From Cladobotryum mycophilum (Eukaryota; Ascomycota; Sordariomycetes; Hypocreales; Hypocreaceae), in NCBI GenBank assembly GCA_036429605.1, contig JAVFKD010000003.1, positions 205,770 through 269,769 on the forward strand: a stretch of 64,000 nt of DNA. Direction: 5' to 3'. A program made the position numbers and the translations under genes. The notes below the pieces were generated by a model, which had not been told where the DNA came from, did no database searches, and was given only the letters and a program-made list of their open reading frames with translations. Below are positions 34,645-45,690 of the stretch, piece by piece. Position 1 is the first letter of the stretch, and each line of letters begins with the position of its first letter.

Positions 34645-36306
34645 ATGTCAACTCATTCAGTCTTACCACACCAGTTATATCATTATGAAGTCTCTTCACA
34701 GGCTCATTCAGCCCCGATAAATCTCTTCCTTTATCGTGTATACTTGGAAGCAGCAATCCTCCTTGCTATTTCGATCATAGGAGTTACATGGGCCTCTCCT
34801 TGCGTCTGCAACCGCATCACGCAACTGTTTGCTACAACAGTGGCCAAACATCAGAAGATAATTCACCGACAAGAGTCTCAGAATCATACTGAACTTACGC
34901 AAGCCTTTCAAGCGCTTGTTCAAGAGGATGGAGGCGGTCAATGGCCCCCAAAAGCAGATCACAAAAATTGGCCAGAGTCTTTACGGCCTTATCAAATGAT
35001 CTATTTCAAGCTGTGTCCCCTACTCTCAACTGACCAGCCATCAGTTGATGATGGCATAAATCAGCTCCGACGTCACCACTATCAGTCAGAAATGCGGAGA
35101 CTCTTGGCAGAACATGTCGCAATTGAACAGGTTGAGATACTTTTGCAGCTTGCGGAGTCAGGAGATTGGGAAACCTTTCGCAGGGACTCTTACCACGGCT
35201 TTTATTGCTGCATCTCAATGCTTCGCCATGCATACAGGTTGGTACTAACTGTATAAGTGTGCCAAGCTCTCTCTTACTAACTGCTTCTTCTCAGATGGGG
35301 AATTAATCCTGTGGTTTCGGTGGCTCAGAGGGAAAAGTCTATATCTTTCCCACCAGAACTTGACATTCCGTGGCAATATCTTCAACGGCATTTCGGAGTG
35401 ACCTCTGATGGCGGAAACTTGGCCTCCAACTTTCTCTACAATCTAGATGAGCATGGAAGACTAGTGTACATGGTCAATGCATCCAAGTCTGAAACCATCA
35501 AGAACTCTGAGCAGAACTTTGTTCGTATTTTCCACGACACTGAAACCAAGGTAAGTGTCTATGGAAGTCATTCCATGTGCCACTGAATATTCAATAACCA
35601 TTCTATGCAGGGTTTCCAGATCTATCTCAATTTAGTTGACGCCATCATTGCCTTTGACAAAGGCAACAAGAGAGCGTGTCTTAGCTACATGACGATCGTC
35701 TCAAGTCAACTGCAGTCTGTGGTTCAGAATTTCTTTAACAGCTTGAAACATGAGAGTATTTCTCGATCCTTTTGGTTAAGTTACATCCAGGGCTTCCACG
35801 CGTGGGGAGCTGGGCGAATATTGGATGGTGAGTTTGTTGAGTTTGATGGACTTTCAGGCAGTCATACTCTTGTCTTTCAAGCGTTGGATGCCTTTCTGGG
35901 TCTGAAATCATTTACATCAGACAAGGATAAGGAGCGGTACATTCCTTTTAACCAAAGGCAAATTTGCTGGGCATTGAGGGAATATTCCTTTAGAAGTCGG
36001 CTTGGCTATGAAGCTGAAGACGCCCTGATTCATGAAGAAATCACAAAGCTGGTTAAGTTAATTCGTGTAAGCAGAAGGATTTAAACTATTAAAGAAGAAT
36101 TGCATAGCTAACAGTCTTTTTAGACATTTCGAGCTGGACATCGATGCCGAGCAATGTCATACCTTGAAGAACCAGCACCGGAGCGGCTTCCCATGACAGC
36201 GGGTAAATCTGTTCTTTGTCCAAGTCATGCTACTAAGAGTGAATTTGGCGATGCTCTGGAACCTGTATATGCTCACCTGAAGCGGAGATTAACAGAAGCG
36301 GTGTAA
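34645..36306 (+). CDS. Indoleamine 2,3-dioxygenase-family protein
   Basis: Members are haem dioxygenases that open the indole ring of tryptophan to N-formylkynurenine; fungi carry several divergent paralogues. Four exons join cleanly with introns 35238-35294 (57 nt), 35551-35610 (60 nt) and 36067-36123 (57 nt), giving about 495 aa. Family blocks are YQMIYFKLCPLL, FYCCISMLRHAYRWGINP, SFWLSYIQGFHAWGAG, FDGLSGSHTLVFQALDAFLG, RYIPFNQRQICWALRE and LPMTAGKSV. The segment TFRAGHRCRAMSYL aligns with the region holding the proximal haem His of animal IDO, so that ligand appears present. The N-terminus is longer than in animal enzymes and has a hydrophobic stretch (ILLAISIIGVTWA). An ATG six codons upstream (34627) is an alternative start. 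Confidence 0.85.
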
Positions 36307-37740
36307 ATCCTGGGTTTAATAGTTGTAAATAGTACATAGCGGCACACCATAGAATTCAGTTTCTCCTGTATCTTTTGCAGGATTCTGATCGTTTGATTGA
36401 GGAGTATCTTCTCATTCTGCCCTTATCTGCGACGTCACCGTCTCTTTGGAAGTCCGACAGGACATAGGAGAACTAAATCTTGTTGTTGGTGCTATGGTTA
36501 ACTATGTACATTACGTTCAGGTTCTTGTATGCCTCTCTCTCTCTCATAACCTCAACCTTTTACTTAAGTTCCAGTACACATTCCTATTCTCTTACTTATC
36601 AGACCTTTCATTTTAGGCTCTTTACAGACCTTGGCAATGTGTCTATGCCCCCTATAATTGTAACATGTAGTCTTGAATTTGTATTTGCGTATATTTGCGC
36701 CATGTTCCATTCTACCTGGTCGTCCGTTATTCGATTTAGCGATAGATTCTACTCGTTCCTACCTTAATTAGCATGGCGTGAATGTTTGTAGCTTTCTAAT
36801 TGTAAACAGCTCTCGTTCAGTTTTTGTTCGTATAGGATGCTGTTTACATCCATGTATTAACACTATATTCAGGATCCCGGTATTGCATTTCAACTAGTAT
36901 ACCTTGTTCTTAACGCTTTCCTTTTCAGCCGTTATAAAAGGCTTGGCTTAGCTGATTTTGCAGATACCGTTCAGAACTTGGCTATAAACTCCAACATTTT
37001 ATTATTCCAACAGAGTTGGAGAGGTTAATTCTCTGCTCAAGCTTCTCCTATATCTTCAAAGACGTCTCAAAGGTCTGTCACAAATAGTAAAAAGTATTAG
37101 ACTTTTTTATCGAGTTCTTTGAGGTTTGCCATACTGTTTATATTATTAGTATATATTTTGAACCCATTTTGACAGTGGTAACAGACTTTCCCCCTACGAA
37201 TAACGAATCCTTTAGCTCTATTCTGTGCGAGATGTACTAGAGAGTACCAAATATCTTTGTGCAGGTCGACGAAGAAGAATTCTAAATCCAGCATATTGCT
37301 ACTAAGACGGTTTGGTACGTTGGCGTTTATAATCCTTGTTGCTTCTGGGGGCGGTAGTTGTCTTTGCGGTGCTACTTTAAGAATCCGGATTATCATTGGC
37401 TTCTCATTGATTGTATGCTGGTTTTCTGTGTTTAATGCTTATTGAGTGAAAATATCTAACAGTCGTGTACTCTTCTCAGCTAGCCAAGACTAACATTTTT
37501 CGTTTTAAATAGTCTTCCGTTTAACCAGCAAAAAGGTCTGGAAAATCTGAGCTCATAGCTGCATGAATGTTGGATCGTGGTCTTAATGATGGTCTTCATT
37601 TTCCCCCTTTCATATGCTCGTCATGAGAGACTGGGCGAGGAGGTATTAACTAATGAGGCTAAGACGCCCATTAAATAGTAGTGCTTCATAAACTACGTCG
37701 TTGGTACAGTCGGTTGGCAAAAGTAGCGATGTAGAGCACT
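36307..37740. other. Intergenic region
   Basis: About 1.4 kb. A minus-strand frame at 37097-37396 and a plus-strand frame at 36480-36767 have no recognisable domain. Not supported as genes. Confidence 0.4.
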
Positions 37741-37759
37741 AACACCATACAACACTAGA

Positions 37760-38195
37760 GATTTTAGCCTTTAATATCTCTATAAGTTTATATTATAATC
37801 TATTATAAAAATAAATCTTTTTATAGTATATCTTATATATTATATAATTCTAAATTCTTAAATTCTGTAAGCAAATAGTTATTTAATTTAAAATTATTAA
37901 AAATAGCATTTTTAATAAAAACTTTTATTCTTTATAATTATAGTATATTTAGCGATAATAAGCTAATTTTATAGTATCTTTTAATACACTTATTAATATA
38001 TAGTCCTTATAATAATTATTACAGTATTAAAAATAAGTATTTAAAAATAAATTAAAATATAAAATAAATTATATATAAGAAAAAGGAAAATACGATAAAA
38101 TACTTTAGCTTAAAATCTTTATATATATAATTTTAATTAATTTTATTTATATTTTATTTATATTTTTAATCTAGCTTTTAAAACCTAGAATTTAG
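37760..38195. repeat. A+T-rich, RIP-like relic
   Basis: About 430 bp of very A+T-rich sequence with dense TpA, sharply different from both flanks and similar in texture to the interiors of the two pogo elements. No terminal repeats found, so the original element cannot be named. Confidence 0.55.
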
Positions 38196-38202
38196 GGGGT
38201 TT

Positions 38203-38702
38203 ACTCTGGGGAAATTTATCTGTATCGTTACTTTTGTCTCCCCACTGTATCACTCAGGATCCCAGCAATCCACTTGAACACTTGCAGCTTTATTATGGCT
38301 TAGCCACAGACGTAGAGGGGCTTGTGATATGATACAACAGGGTTAGTCCGTAACAGTGAATTCCATAAGTAGCGCAACACCCCTCGTGTTGCTTGCACTA
38401 TGTGAATTGTTAGTACAAATAGATGCGAATTTAGGATGCTAGCGTATGGATGCCATCGACCCAAATTGGTGTGGCTGCGCTATGCCAATGACGGAATTTC
38501 GGGCCTCTCAAGGACACTCACAAGGTTGGCAGAGTCAAGGCTGAACGGCTGAGTTGCACATAATCTCCCCCACAATGGCCGCAAAAACATTCGTCTAGTT
38601 ATAAACTATATTCTTGGCATTCATTCTACGATTTGTAGTATAGTATATACGGCCATAGCATCCTTTCAAGACGTTCATAAATCCGACGACACGGCGGCTG
38701 CA
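38203..38702. other. Intergenic region
   Basis: No gene seen. It may contain the true start of the HET gene, as the following frame has no ATG for its first 55 codons. Confidence 0.4.
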
Positions 38703-41700
38703 GTGACCAAAGATGATGAGTCTTCTGACCCAGACGACTATGGCGTATATGCAGATGAAGATGATGAGCAGGAGCACAAATGGATCAAGCGAGAGAACTG
38801 GCACTGTATCCAAACAGCCTGCCTTGTCTTTGTCCTTGAAGAAGGCCTGCCGGTGAACCAGCGATGGATGTTCTACCTTCTCTTCATACACTTTCACCAA
38901 GATCTTTATCCTTCATTTTATGTGTACTCAGTCATTCCGGTATTTATCATGTGGTATTTCCCGGAGATTGGACGACCCAGTCTTGTCCAGGCATTCATGA
39001 CAGCGGCCAACCAATACATGCGGATGGGACAAAAGAGCTCAACCGAGACAACAAAGGAATTCAGCAACATAGTTTTCTTCTATGTAATACCTCTCAGTCT
39101 ATTCATTTACGCCATTAACTTAGAAGGGTCTATCGAGCTTCTAGAGTCTATCTTTGGTCCAGCTTTAACCTGGCCGCAGGCTATCCTCCCAATTACCCCT
39201 TGGTTGTTTCTCTCGTACGCTCACGAAAAAGATTCCTTAAATGGCTTCGTTTCAGAAGGGAAACAAGGCATTCTCATGGCTGTCTTTGTGCGGGCATGCG
39301 CAGCGGTGCTGCCTCTTTGGCTTCAATGGATACTCTGGTCATTTTACACAGGTCCTGCAGCATTCCATCCTGCGATGGTCGTTGAGTGGATTTTCTGTGC
39401 CACTACCTGGACAGTGTGTGGCATATCTCCTCAAGGGGCTTATGCTATTTATCTACTAACGAACCAGTACCCTCAGGCACGATCTTGGTTCCGTAACAAT
39501 GGTGGTGGCCCGTCAATTATTTTGCAGCGGGAACGACGCGGCACACTCTGGTTTACTGCTACAACCATTGTAATGCGAATCATCGAGGGCGAGACTGAGT
39601 CGTTCATAATCAAGACTGGGGCTCTTGATTTATCACCACAGATCTGGCTTCCCCTCGCTCTGATCTTTGTCATTGGGCTTTATCTCCTCAGATACGGATT
39701 GGCGATTCGTATTGCAAAGTACCAACACAAGCCTCTTGAAAACAAGCAAAGTATTAGACTATTACGTCTCCGCGCACAGCCCTGTAATCCAAGCTCACCA
39801 GTCCAGTGCGACATGATTCATTCGACTCTCAAGTATCCCCCTCCTTACATTGCGGTTTCACACCGCTGGGGCAAGCCTGAAGAGAACCATGACATTATTC
39901 TCATCGAGGGCAGTCCGTTTCTAATATCCCCCAGCTTACACGCCTTCCTTAGGGCAAAGCGGTCGAGCATCCGACATGTCATTGTATGGATTGACTCCAT
40001 CTGCATAAACCAGGCAGACACAGACGAAAAAAGCATCCAAGTAGGAATGATGAGAAGGATATACGAAGAGGCGTTATTCACAATAGGGTGGTTAGGTGAG
40101 GACCCTGACGCTGAAAAGGCTTTTCGATTAGTAGAGCGGGTAATTACGACAAGGACAACTTCTGCTTTTACGGAACTCTGGAATGAAGAAGACGCAGGAT
40201 GGGACGAACTCAAGCAGCTTCTTTCTAATGATTGGTTTGAGCGAGTATGGATCATTCAAGAAGTCGCAGTGGCGAAGAAGTCGTTCCTCCGATACGGCAG
40301 CCAGGAGATTGAATGGGGTGATTTTGCCAAGGCCTTGTCTATCATCATGGCTCTTGGCACCCAAGCAGGCCAAATAGAAAACTTTGGAGATTCTCGAGGG
40401 GCGCTGAACACTGTCATAATGGAGAACATTAGACTCCAGGTTGACGACGTAGACTACTTGAAGCTGAAAGACATGCTGAAGCTAGGACTCAACTTCAAGG
40501 CAACTCTTTTGGTGGATAAGGTCTACGCCTTATTAGGTGTTATTGAGGAACGGCGCACACCTCTTTTCCATCCTAGATTCTCAACCAACGAGTCCTTTAG
40601 TGAGGTCATATCTCGCCGCCGAGTTTGGGGTGATTTCTCCAATACCCTACGAGCCATAAATGACCTTTTAAGTACAGCGAATGGAGGTCACAAAACCCGC
40701 ACAGGTCGGTGGATGCTACGTTCAACTGATAGAGGTGTTCGCCACTTTGCGGCGCTTACTCGTGACTTGCAGAAGGTCACCGAGTAGTTGAAACAGACGG
40801 GCACCAAAGGAAACCGCGATTTCGCTGCCGACATGGTTCAACCTAATTATTCAGACAAGATAACATCAGAGCTGGTATACACGTATGTCGCTAGAGATCT
40901 TCTAAAGAACAATGATGGAATCTCTTTTATTTGCTATGGTGGAATTGGCTTGGTCAGGGACAAAACTCTAGCCAGCATGCCATCATGGGTGCCGGACTGG
41001 TCAGCAGATGTGAAAACCTACATGCTACGACACAGCAAGCCCTTAAAACCGGAACAAAAAGAAGCGCCTAAAGAAAATGAAGCAGAAAAAAACAAAGCGA
41101 AAAATGAGAACTCGCCTTTCCATGTTGCTGGCCAAAATATTTTACTCGTCAAAGCCATAGTCCTTGGTGAGATTACTCACCTTGCGCCACTGTCTTATGA
41201 TTTCGTGCCTGATCACGCACTGGAAATTAGAGAGCAGGCCAGTCGGGATTTCACGAAGCTCACCTCCAACTACAAAGCTGCGCTTGACTTGGCAATGGAT
41301 CATACTAGAACCCGATACGGAAATCAAGAAAATACAGAGGAGGCGTTTTATCGCACACTCCGGGCCGACACATCTGATGACGGTACCAGGCCTGCCACTA
41401 TGGAGCTTGTCGCGCATCAAGCCCTCTGGGCTCTCGGACAGTCCCCGCAGTGTCCTGTATCAGGTGTGTTTTTACCAGAAGAGCAGCATAACAATTGGAC
41501 AGAGGATATCAAGACTCGCGTCTGTCAGGTATACCTTGGCACGCGCAAGATGCAATCCACTCTGAACTCCAAGTTTGCACACATGGTGCGTATAGACATT
41601 GTACCATCATTTGCCGAATATCGCTGGCGGGACCTAAAAAAAAGATGCCCGAGGAAATAGCATCGTCAAAGAGACCACTCTCCATGTTTGATAATAAAAA

Positions 41701-41869
41701 CAGCGGGCCACTCTCTAGTTTGAGTCGGTATGTCGATTATACCATTGGCAGGCAGTTTGCTGTCTTGGGTGATTCTGGGCTTATGGGCCTGGTGCCCGAA
41801 GGATCAAGGGAGAGGGACACAGTAGTGTGGATCGAAAGTGAGGATTTGTGTCTAGTGCTTCGGCGCTAG
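38703..41869 (+). pseudogene. HET-domain (heterokaryon incompatibility) gene, two breaks
   Basis: HET proteins trigger non-self recognition cell death when incompatible hyphae fuse. The N-terminal half has about six hydrophobic segments (for example FFYVIPLSLFIYAI, LPLWLQWILWSFY, LIFVIGLYLLRYGL). The HET domain follows, with YIAVSHRWGKP, VIVWIDSICINQAD, TIGWLGEDPDAE and ERVWIIQEVAVA. The C-terminus ends with the family pattern GRQFAVLGDSGLMGLVPEGSRERDTVV. An in-frame TAG at 40785 splits the frame; the same frame stays open and family-like on both sides. The last 75 residues are in another frame, restored by one extra A in the eight-A run 41636-41643. The first in-frame ATG is at 38868, so the start is unresolved. 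The stop and the frame break may have different origins, mutation for the first and possible under-call for the second. Confidence 0.82.
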
Positions 41870-42370
41870 GATTTCCTAGGTGCTACTTTTGACTTGAAGC
41901 ACAGCACACAAGATGATGGCGGGAATAAGGAAGATTTCAGACTTGTTGGTGAATCATATATGCATGATTTAGACTCGAGTAGCCATCGAGAGAGCAGAAA
42001 CGAGCGTTGGCTACGACTGTGGTAAGAGCTAGAGAGTTGAATCATAAGAATACAACAAAATCTTAATATTCTATGTGCCCTTCTGTCTTGAATTCGAAAT
42101 CTGCTATAGGCAAAATGCAACTCGGTACTATATGTAAGAGACTGTTGTATCTAGAAAAGAAGTTTAGACAAAGGTTTGAACTGACTGCAACGATGCATTG
42201 TTATTAATTAATAGGTGTCATCTATTTCTCTAACTTCTTACACATAAGAAATTTACCATGCTCACCCCCACCACATACCCTAGCATTGCCATTATACTTT
42301 CCAAAGTACTATACTGTTATATTCCAAGTAATAGAATAAACTTGTAAACAACTCGCTCCTTAACAGAGTC
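41870..42370. other. Intergenic region
   Basis: Between the convergent ends of the HET gene and the small secreted protein gene. Nothing recognised. Confidence 0.45.
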
Positions 42371-42897
42371 TTAGTCCTGGGTAAGGGCGCACCAGATAGA
42401 GTAAGCTTCCCAAGTCTCAGTAGCGTCAATACATTGACCAAGTGCAAGGTTCTGACCGCCAGAGCTGCAGTCATTGTTTGGATAAACAGTAACTAGTTGC
42501 AGGTAATATTTATTAGTCCCAATAAAATTCGATTATGAAGAAGACGTTTATGATACACAGAAAAGAATAAACGGGAAAACAAACGCATCGGCGACAACGG
42601 GTAAATGCATGAATGATATAAAATAAACTTACAATAGCAACCGCCGATCTCGTTGAGGAAGCTCATGTTGAGAGACTTGATCCCGTTGGAGTTGAGGCTC
42701 ATGCACTTGTTGTTGCGGATGTCCGCGCTGTATATGGTCTGTACGCCCTGGCTGCCTTTGTTGCAGCCCTTCTCAGTGAACCCAGTGAAGTCAATGGCGT
42801 GAACGCCGTTCTGCCTCTTGTTCAAAGCGGCGGCGTTGGCACCGTTGACAAAAGCGGCAGCGGCAGCAGCAGTAGAGATGATGGTAGTGAAGTGCAT
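42371..42897 (-). CDS. Small secreted cysteine-rich protein with Kex2-like site
   Basis: The signal peptide (MHFTTIISTAAAAAAFVNGANA) is followed by ALNKR, a likely Kex2 propeptide site. The mature chain has six cysteines: KGCNK, NKCMS, GGCYF, NDCSS, GQCID, IWCAL. One intron, 42632-42493 on the minus strand (140 nt, GTAAGT donor, CTAG acceptor, phase 1), joins IGGCY to TVYPNNDC. The product is about 128 aa ending CALTQD. The Asn/Gly-rich, even Cys pattern is typical of fungal effectors or surface proteins. I do not recognise a named family. Confidence 0.75.
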
Positions 42898-43904
42898 TTT
42901 AGCGGTAGTTTAAGGGTAAAAGTGCTGGTGTGTCTATTTGGAGCGACAAGCGAATGGCAGTGAAATAAAAAGTTGGGAAGATTGCTGTAGTAGTTGTGAT
43001 GATGATGGAAAAATATTTGAGAATGTCCCCAACTCGATCCTTATATACAACTCACTTGTGAATGGATCACACGAGTCCCAGCAATACTTTGTTGGAAGAT
43101 ACTATAAATACGGGGTTCTCACGTCATGAATACATTGAATACGAAGTGGCGTCGTGACCTATTATTCGGAGACCTCTTCTTTCAGCCGTATACGAGAGGG
43201 CATAGCAATGCAAAGGAATGAAGGCTTAAGAAAGTCACCCAAGAAGCAATGGCCGAGCATCATTAAAGGAGGCGCAGGCATGAAACATACATGCCAAGTA
43301 CCGGTACCACCACTGAGATTGGAAAGCTTTACTTTAGCGCAACGATCAGCGATCTAATTTGTATCTAAAATTAAAAACCCCAAGACAAAATGTGTCAGCG
43401 TGTTACTAATGCCCCCGTCTAGATCCAATAGCATCGGCAGGAGGATATGCATTTAGGTACAACCTGCAGTTTGGGCACCAGTATTAACTAGTAAGAGATT
43501 ACGAGCGGTGAGTATGTATGCGTAGATAGATTAAGAAAAATAAGAATAGACTAGAATGTATTATTTTCTTCTCATGCAGGGTATATCACGGACCACGTAA
43601 AATAACACATATACATATATAAAAATAAGTGGTCCGCAATAATAATATTAACAAAAGAAAAGCGTCTAAGACTAATAGTTTAAATAACAAAATTATAATG
43701 TTAACTATATCTTGCAAAGAAAAGATAAGGTGCAAAGATAAATTATCATAGTTCTTTAACAAATGTTAAAGCCCTGACTAGGTAACATGAACTCAGAGTT
43801 GGAAAATATTTCGCAAATATTCCCTCAGTGCACCAGAGGTCAGGTCAAGAAAATGACTACTTAAGGCAATGACTCTTCTCCTACCTGTTCTCTGTTCCCA
43901 AATC
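42898..43904. other. Intergenic region
   Basis: About 1 kb, mostly A+T-rich in its second half. No supported gene. Confidence 0.45.
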
Positions 43905-45530
43905 TTACCCGACGTGTGGGATGTTAGCAGCCCACGTCGATTTAAAAGCCCTGGGCTCCAGATAATACAGCGACCTAAAGCTCTCGGCCAGGAGAAACAG
44001 TCGACATGGAACGTAGCAGATGGCAATGAGCAGCATAAACACCCTAAGCACACACCTGATGTACGGGGGCACTGTCTTTGGCTTCCTTCCGATGAAAAAA
44101 AGGTGTGATATGATGAACAGGCAAGGCAAAAAGATAATCATGAGCGCGGCGATCTTCCAGAGCTGGCTCTCAACCTCGGTAGGGAAGTGGGCGTTCCAAG
44201 CAAAGAGGTGGACTCCTCCAAACGAAGTGGCTGAAACGAATCCGATGAGGAATGACCAGCTGTCGGCTTCTCTCGCGCTCATTACGTACTTTGTGCAATG
44301 CGAACGCCCGGACGCCTGGCGAGGGTCGCACTTCTTACACGGCGTGCACCAGCACTTTGAATTAGAATTGCAATCTTTCCTTAGGACATTTTCCCCCGCT
44401 TCATAGTCTATATGATCGTGGACGGCAGAAGTAGGCATGTAGTAACGTTTACCCTGCATGTACGCAAATGGCGCTGCGTCGACAATGGCGCTGAACTGCT
44501 CATACGTCACCACGGTCTCAACATCCACGTAGAAAGGAACAGTAATGTCCTTGGGCTTAACGAAGTCAATGGCGTATATAATAATGGCTGAACCGGCAAA
44601 GGCAGCCGTGGTGATTTCGAGCTGAGTAAACGGCACACGGTGAATCCTCCGGACAATAAGCTGCACGATGAGCCAGAGGATCTGAATTATGGCCAAAAGC
44701 TTGACCAAGAAATCCGCCTTGCTTTTATCATTAATCTCTTCTTCCCGAATCCATGGCAGTTTTTCGATTACCCCTAGCTCTCTTGCGATGGCAAGTTGTC
44801 TGGAATCAAGGATCCAGATAGTGCCTGCTAATGCAGCGATGTCTTTGCTAATGTTTTTGAAATATATTGTTTCTTTTTCCTCTCCATTTAGTGTCTCGCT
44901 TATTTTCTTTTCCATATTATTATGTTTCTTTTTGGCAAGGGCAACATGAGCCTTTGATAAGCGCCATTTTAGCTTCCCACACCATTGTAACATCCACCTT
45001 TGCTTCTGGTAGAAGCTCTTCACAAAGTCAGGTAGGCTTATGTCCTTCTCCTTCACCTCCTCGTGTATGTTATTGTTCTGACCGGAATTGTCTCTATGAC
45101 CCCCATTATCAGAATTAGGGAAGTCATCGTCGTCCTTTGCGAAGCGTAGAGCAATCCCACCCATGTCCACGAGGATCGTATGCGTTACGGTCCAAGGTAC
45201 TCCATCATAGTATGCCCATTGCTCCAATTTTGCCGAATTCGACTTGGTCGTCAAGAGCTTTCTCATGCAGCCTGTGGCAGCAAACTCTGGGGAAAAGACC
45301 TTCAGAGCCATCCAAAAGATCTTGCGCCACATCAGATAGACGGCCCTGCAAATACGCTCCCGGCGATTACTTACAGTGATATGAGCAGGAATGTCAAGGT
45401 GAAGAATGGACCACGTCGAGAGAATGATGATACTGATGCAACTCCAGACAATACTCATGGTTGATCTGGTGTCCGCACCAGAGACAAACCCGACAGCCGC
45501 CCCTGGGAGGTGTGGAGGGGGAGTGTGCAC
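43905..45530 (-). CDS. Polytopic fungal membrane protein of unknown function
   Basis: A single 541-codon frame, intact. An N-terminal hydrophobic segment (IVWSCISIIILSTWSIL) is followed by a long soluble region with charged stretches (KEKDISLPDFVKSFYQKQRW). At least five transmembrane segments come after it (LLAIIQILWLIVQLIV, AFAGSAIIIYAIDF, SFLIGFVSATSFGGVHLFAW, IAALMIIFLPCLFIISHLFF, RVFMLLIAICYVPCRLFLL). It ends TWAANIPHVG. The pattern GGVHLFAWN, YVPCRLFLLAESFRSL and NIPHVG is that of a large uncharacterised family of fungal membrane proteins often expanded near HET-rich regions. A Cys-rich loop (CWCTPCKKC) sits before the last segments. ATGs at 45530 and 45458 are both possible starts. Confidence 0.8.
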   Translation of the reverse strand: MHTPPPHLPGAAVGFVSGADTRSTMSIVWSCISIIILSTWSILHLDIPAHITVSNRRERICRAVYLMWRKIFWMALKVFSPEFAATGCMRKLLTTKSNSAKLEQWAYYDGVPWTVTHTILVDMGGIALRFAKDDDDFPNSDNGGHRDNSGQNNNIHEEVKEKDISLPDFVKSFYQKQRWMLQWCGKLKWRLSKAHVALAKKKHNNMEKKISETLNGEEKETIYFKNISKDIAALAGTIWILDSRQLAIARELGVIEKLPWIREEEINDKSKADFLVKLLAIIQILWLIVQLIVRRIHRVPFTQLEITTAAFAGSAIIIYAIDFVKPKDITVPFYVDVETVVTYEQFSAIVDAAPFAYMQGKRYYMPTSAVHDHIDYEAGENVLRKDCNSNSKCWCTPCKKCDPRQASGRSHCTKYVMSAREADSWSFLIGFVSATSFGGVHLFAWNAHFPTEVESQLWKIAALMIIFLPCLFIISHLFFIGRKPKTVPPYIRCVLRVFMLLIAICYVPCRLFLLAESFRSLYYLEPRAFKSTWAANIPHVG

Positions 45531-45690
45531 TCAGGATTGAATTGAAACATTTTAAGCGCCTTGGGTTTGGTCGGGTGTTTGACAGTGAGGAAATGAATGA
45601 TTTAGTGTCGCGAATGTTATGCCCCATCCTGACTCTATATACCCGGTAAGACAGTAGGTCGTTATTATTCACGTATTATGTGTACAAGTA

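Noticed and set aside
37097..37396. 99-codon minus-strand frame
   Set aside because: Contains a CHC-like pair but no recognisable family; insufficient support.
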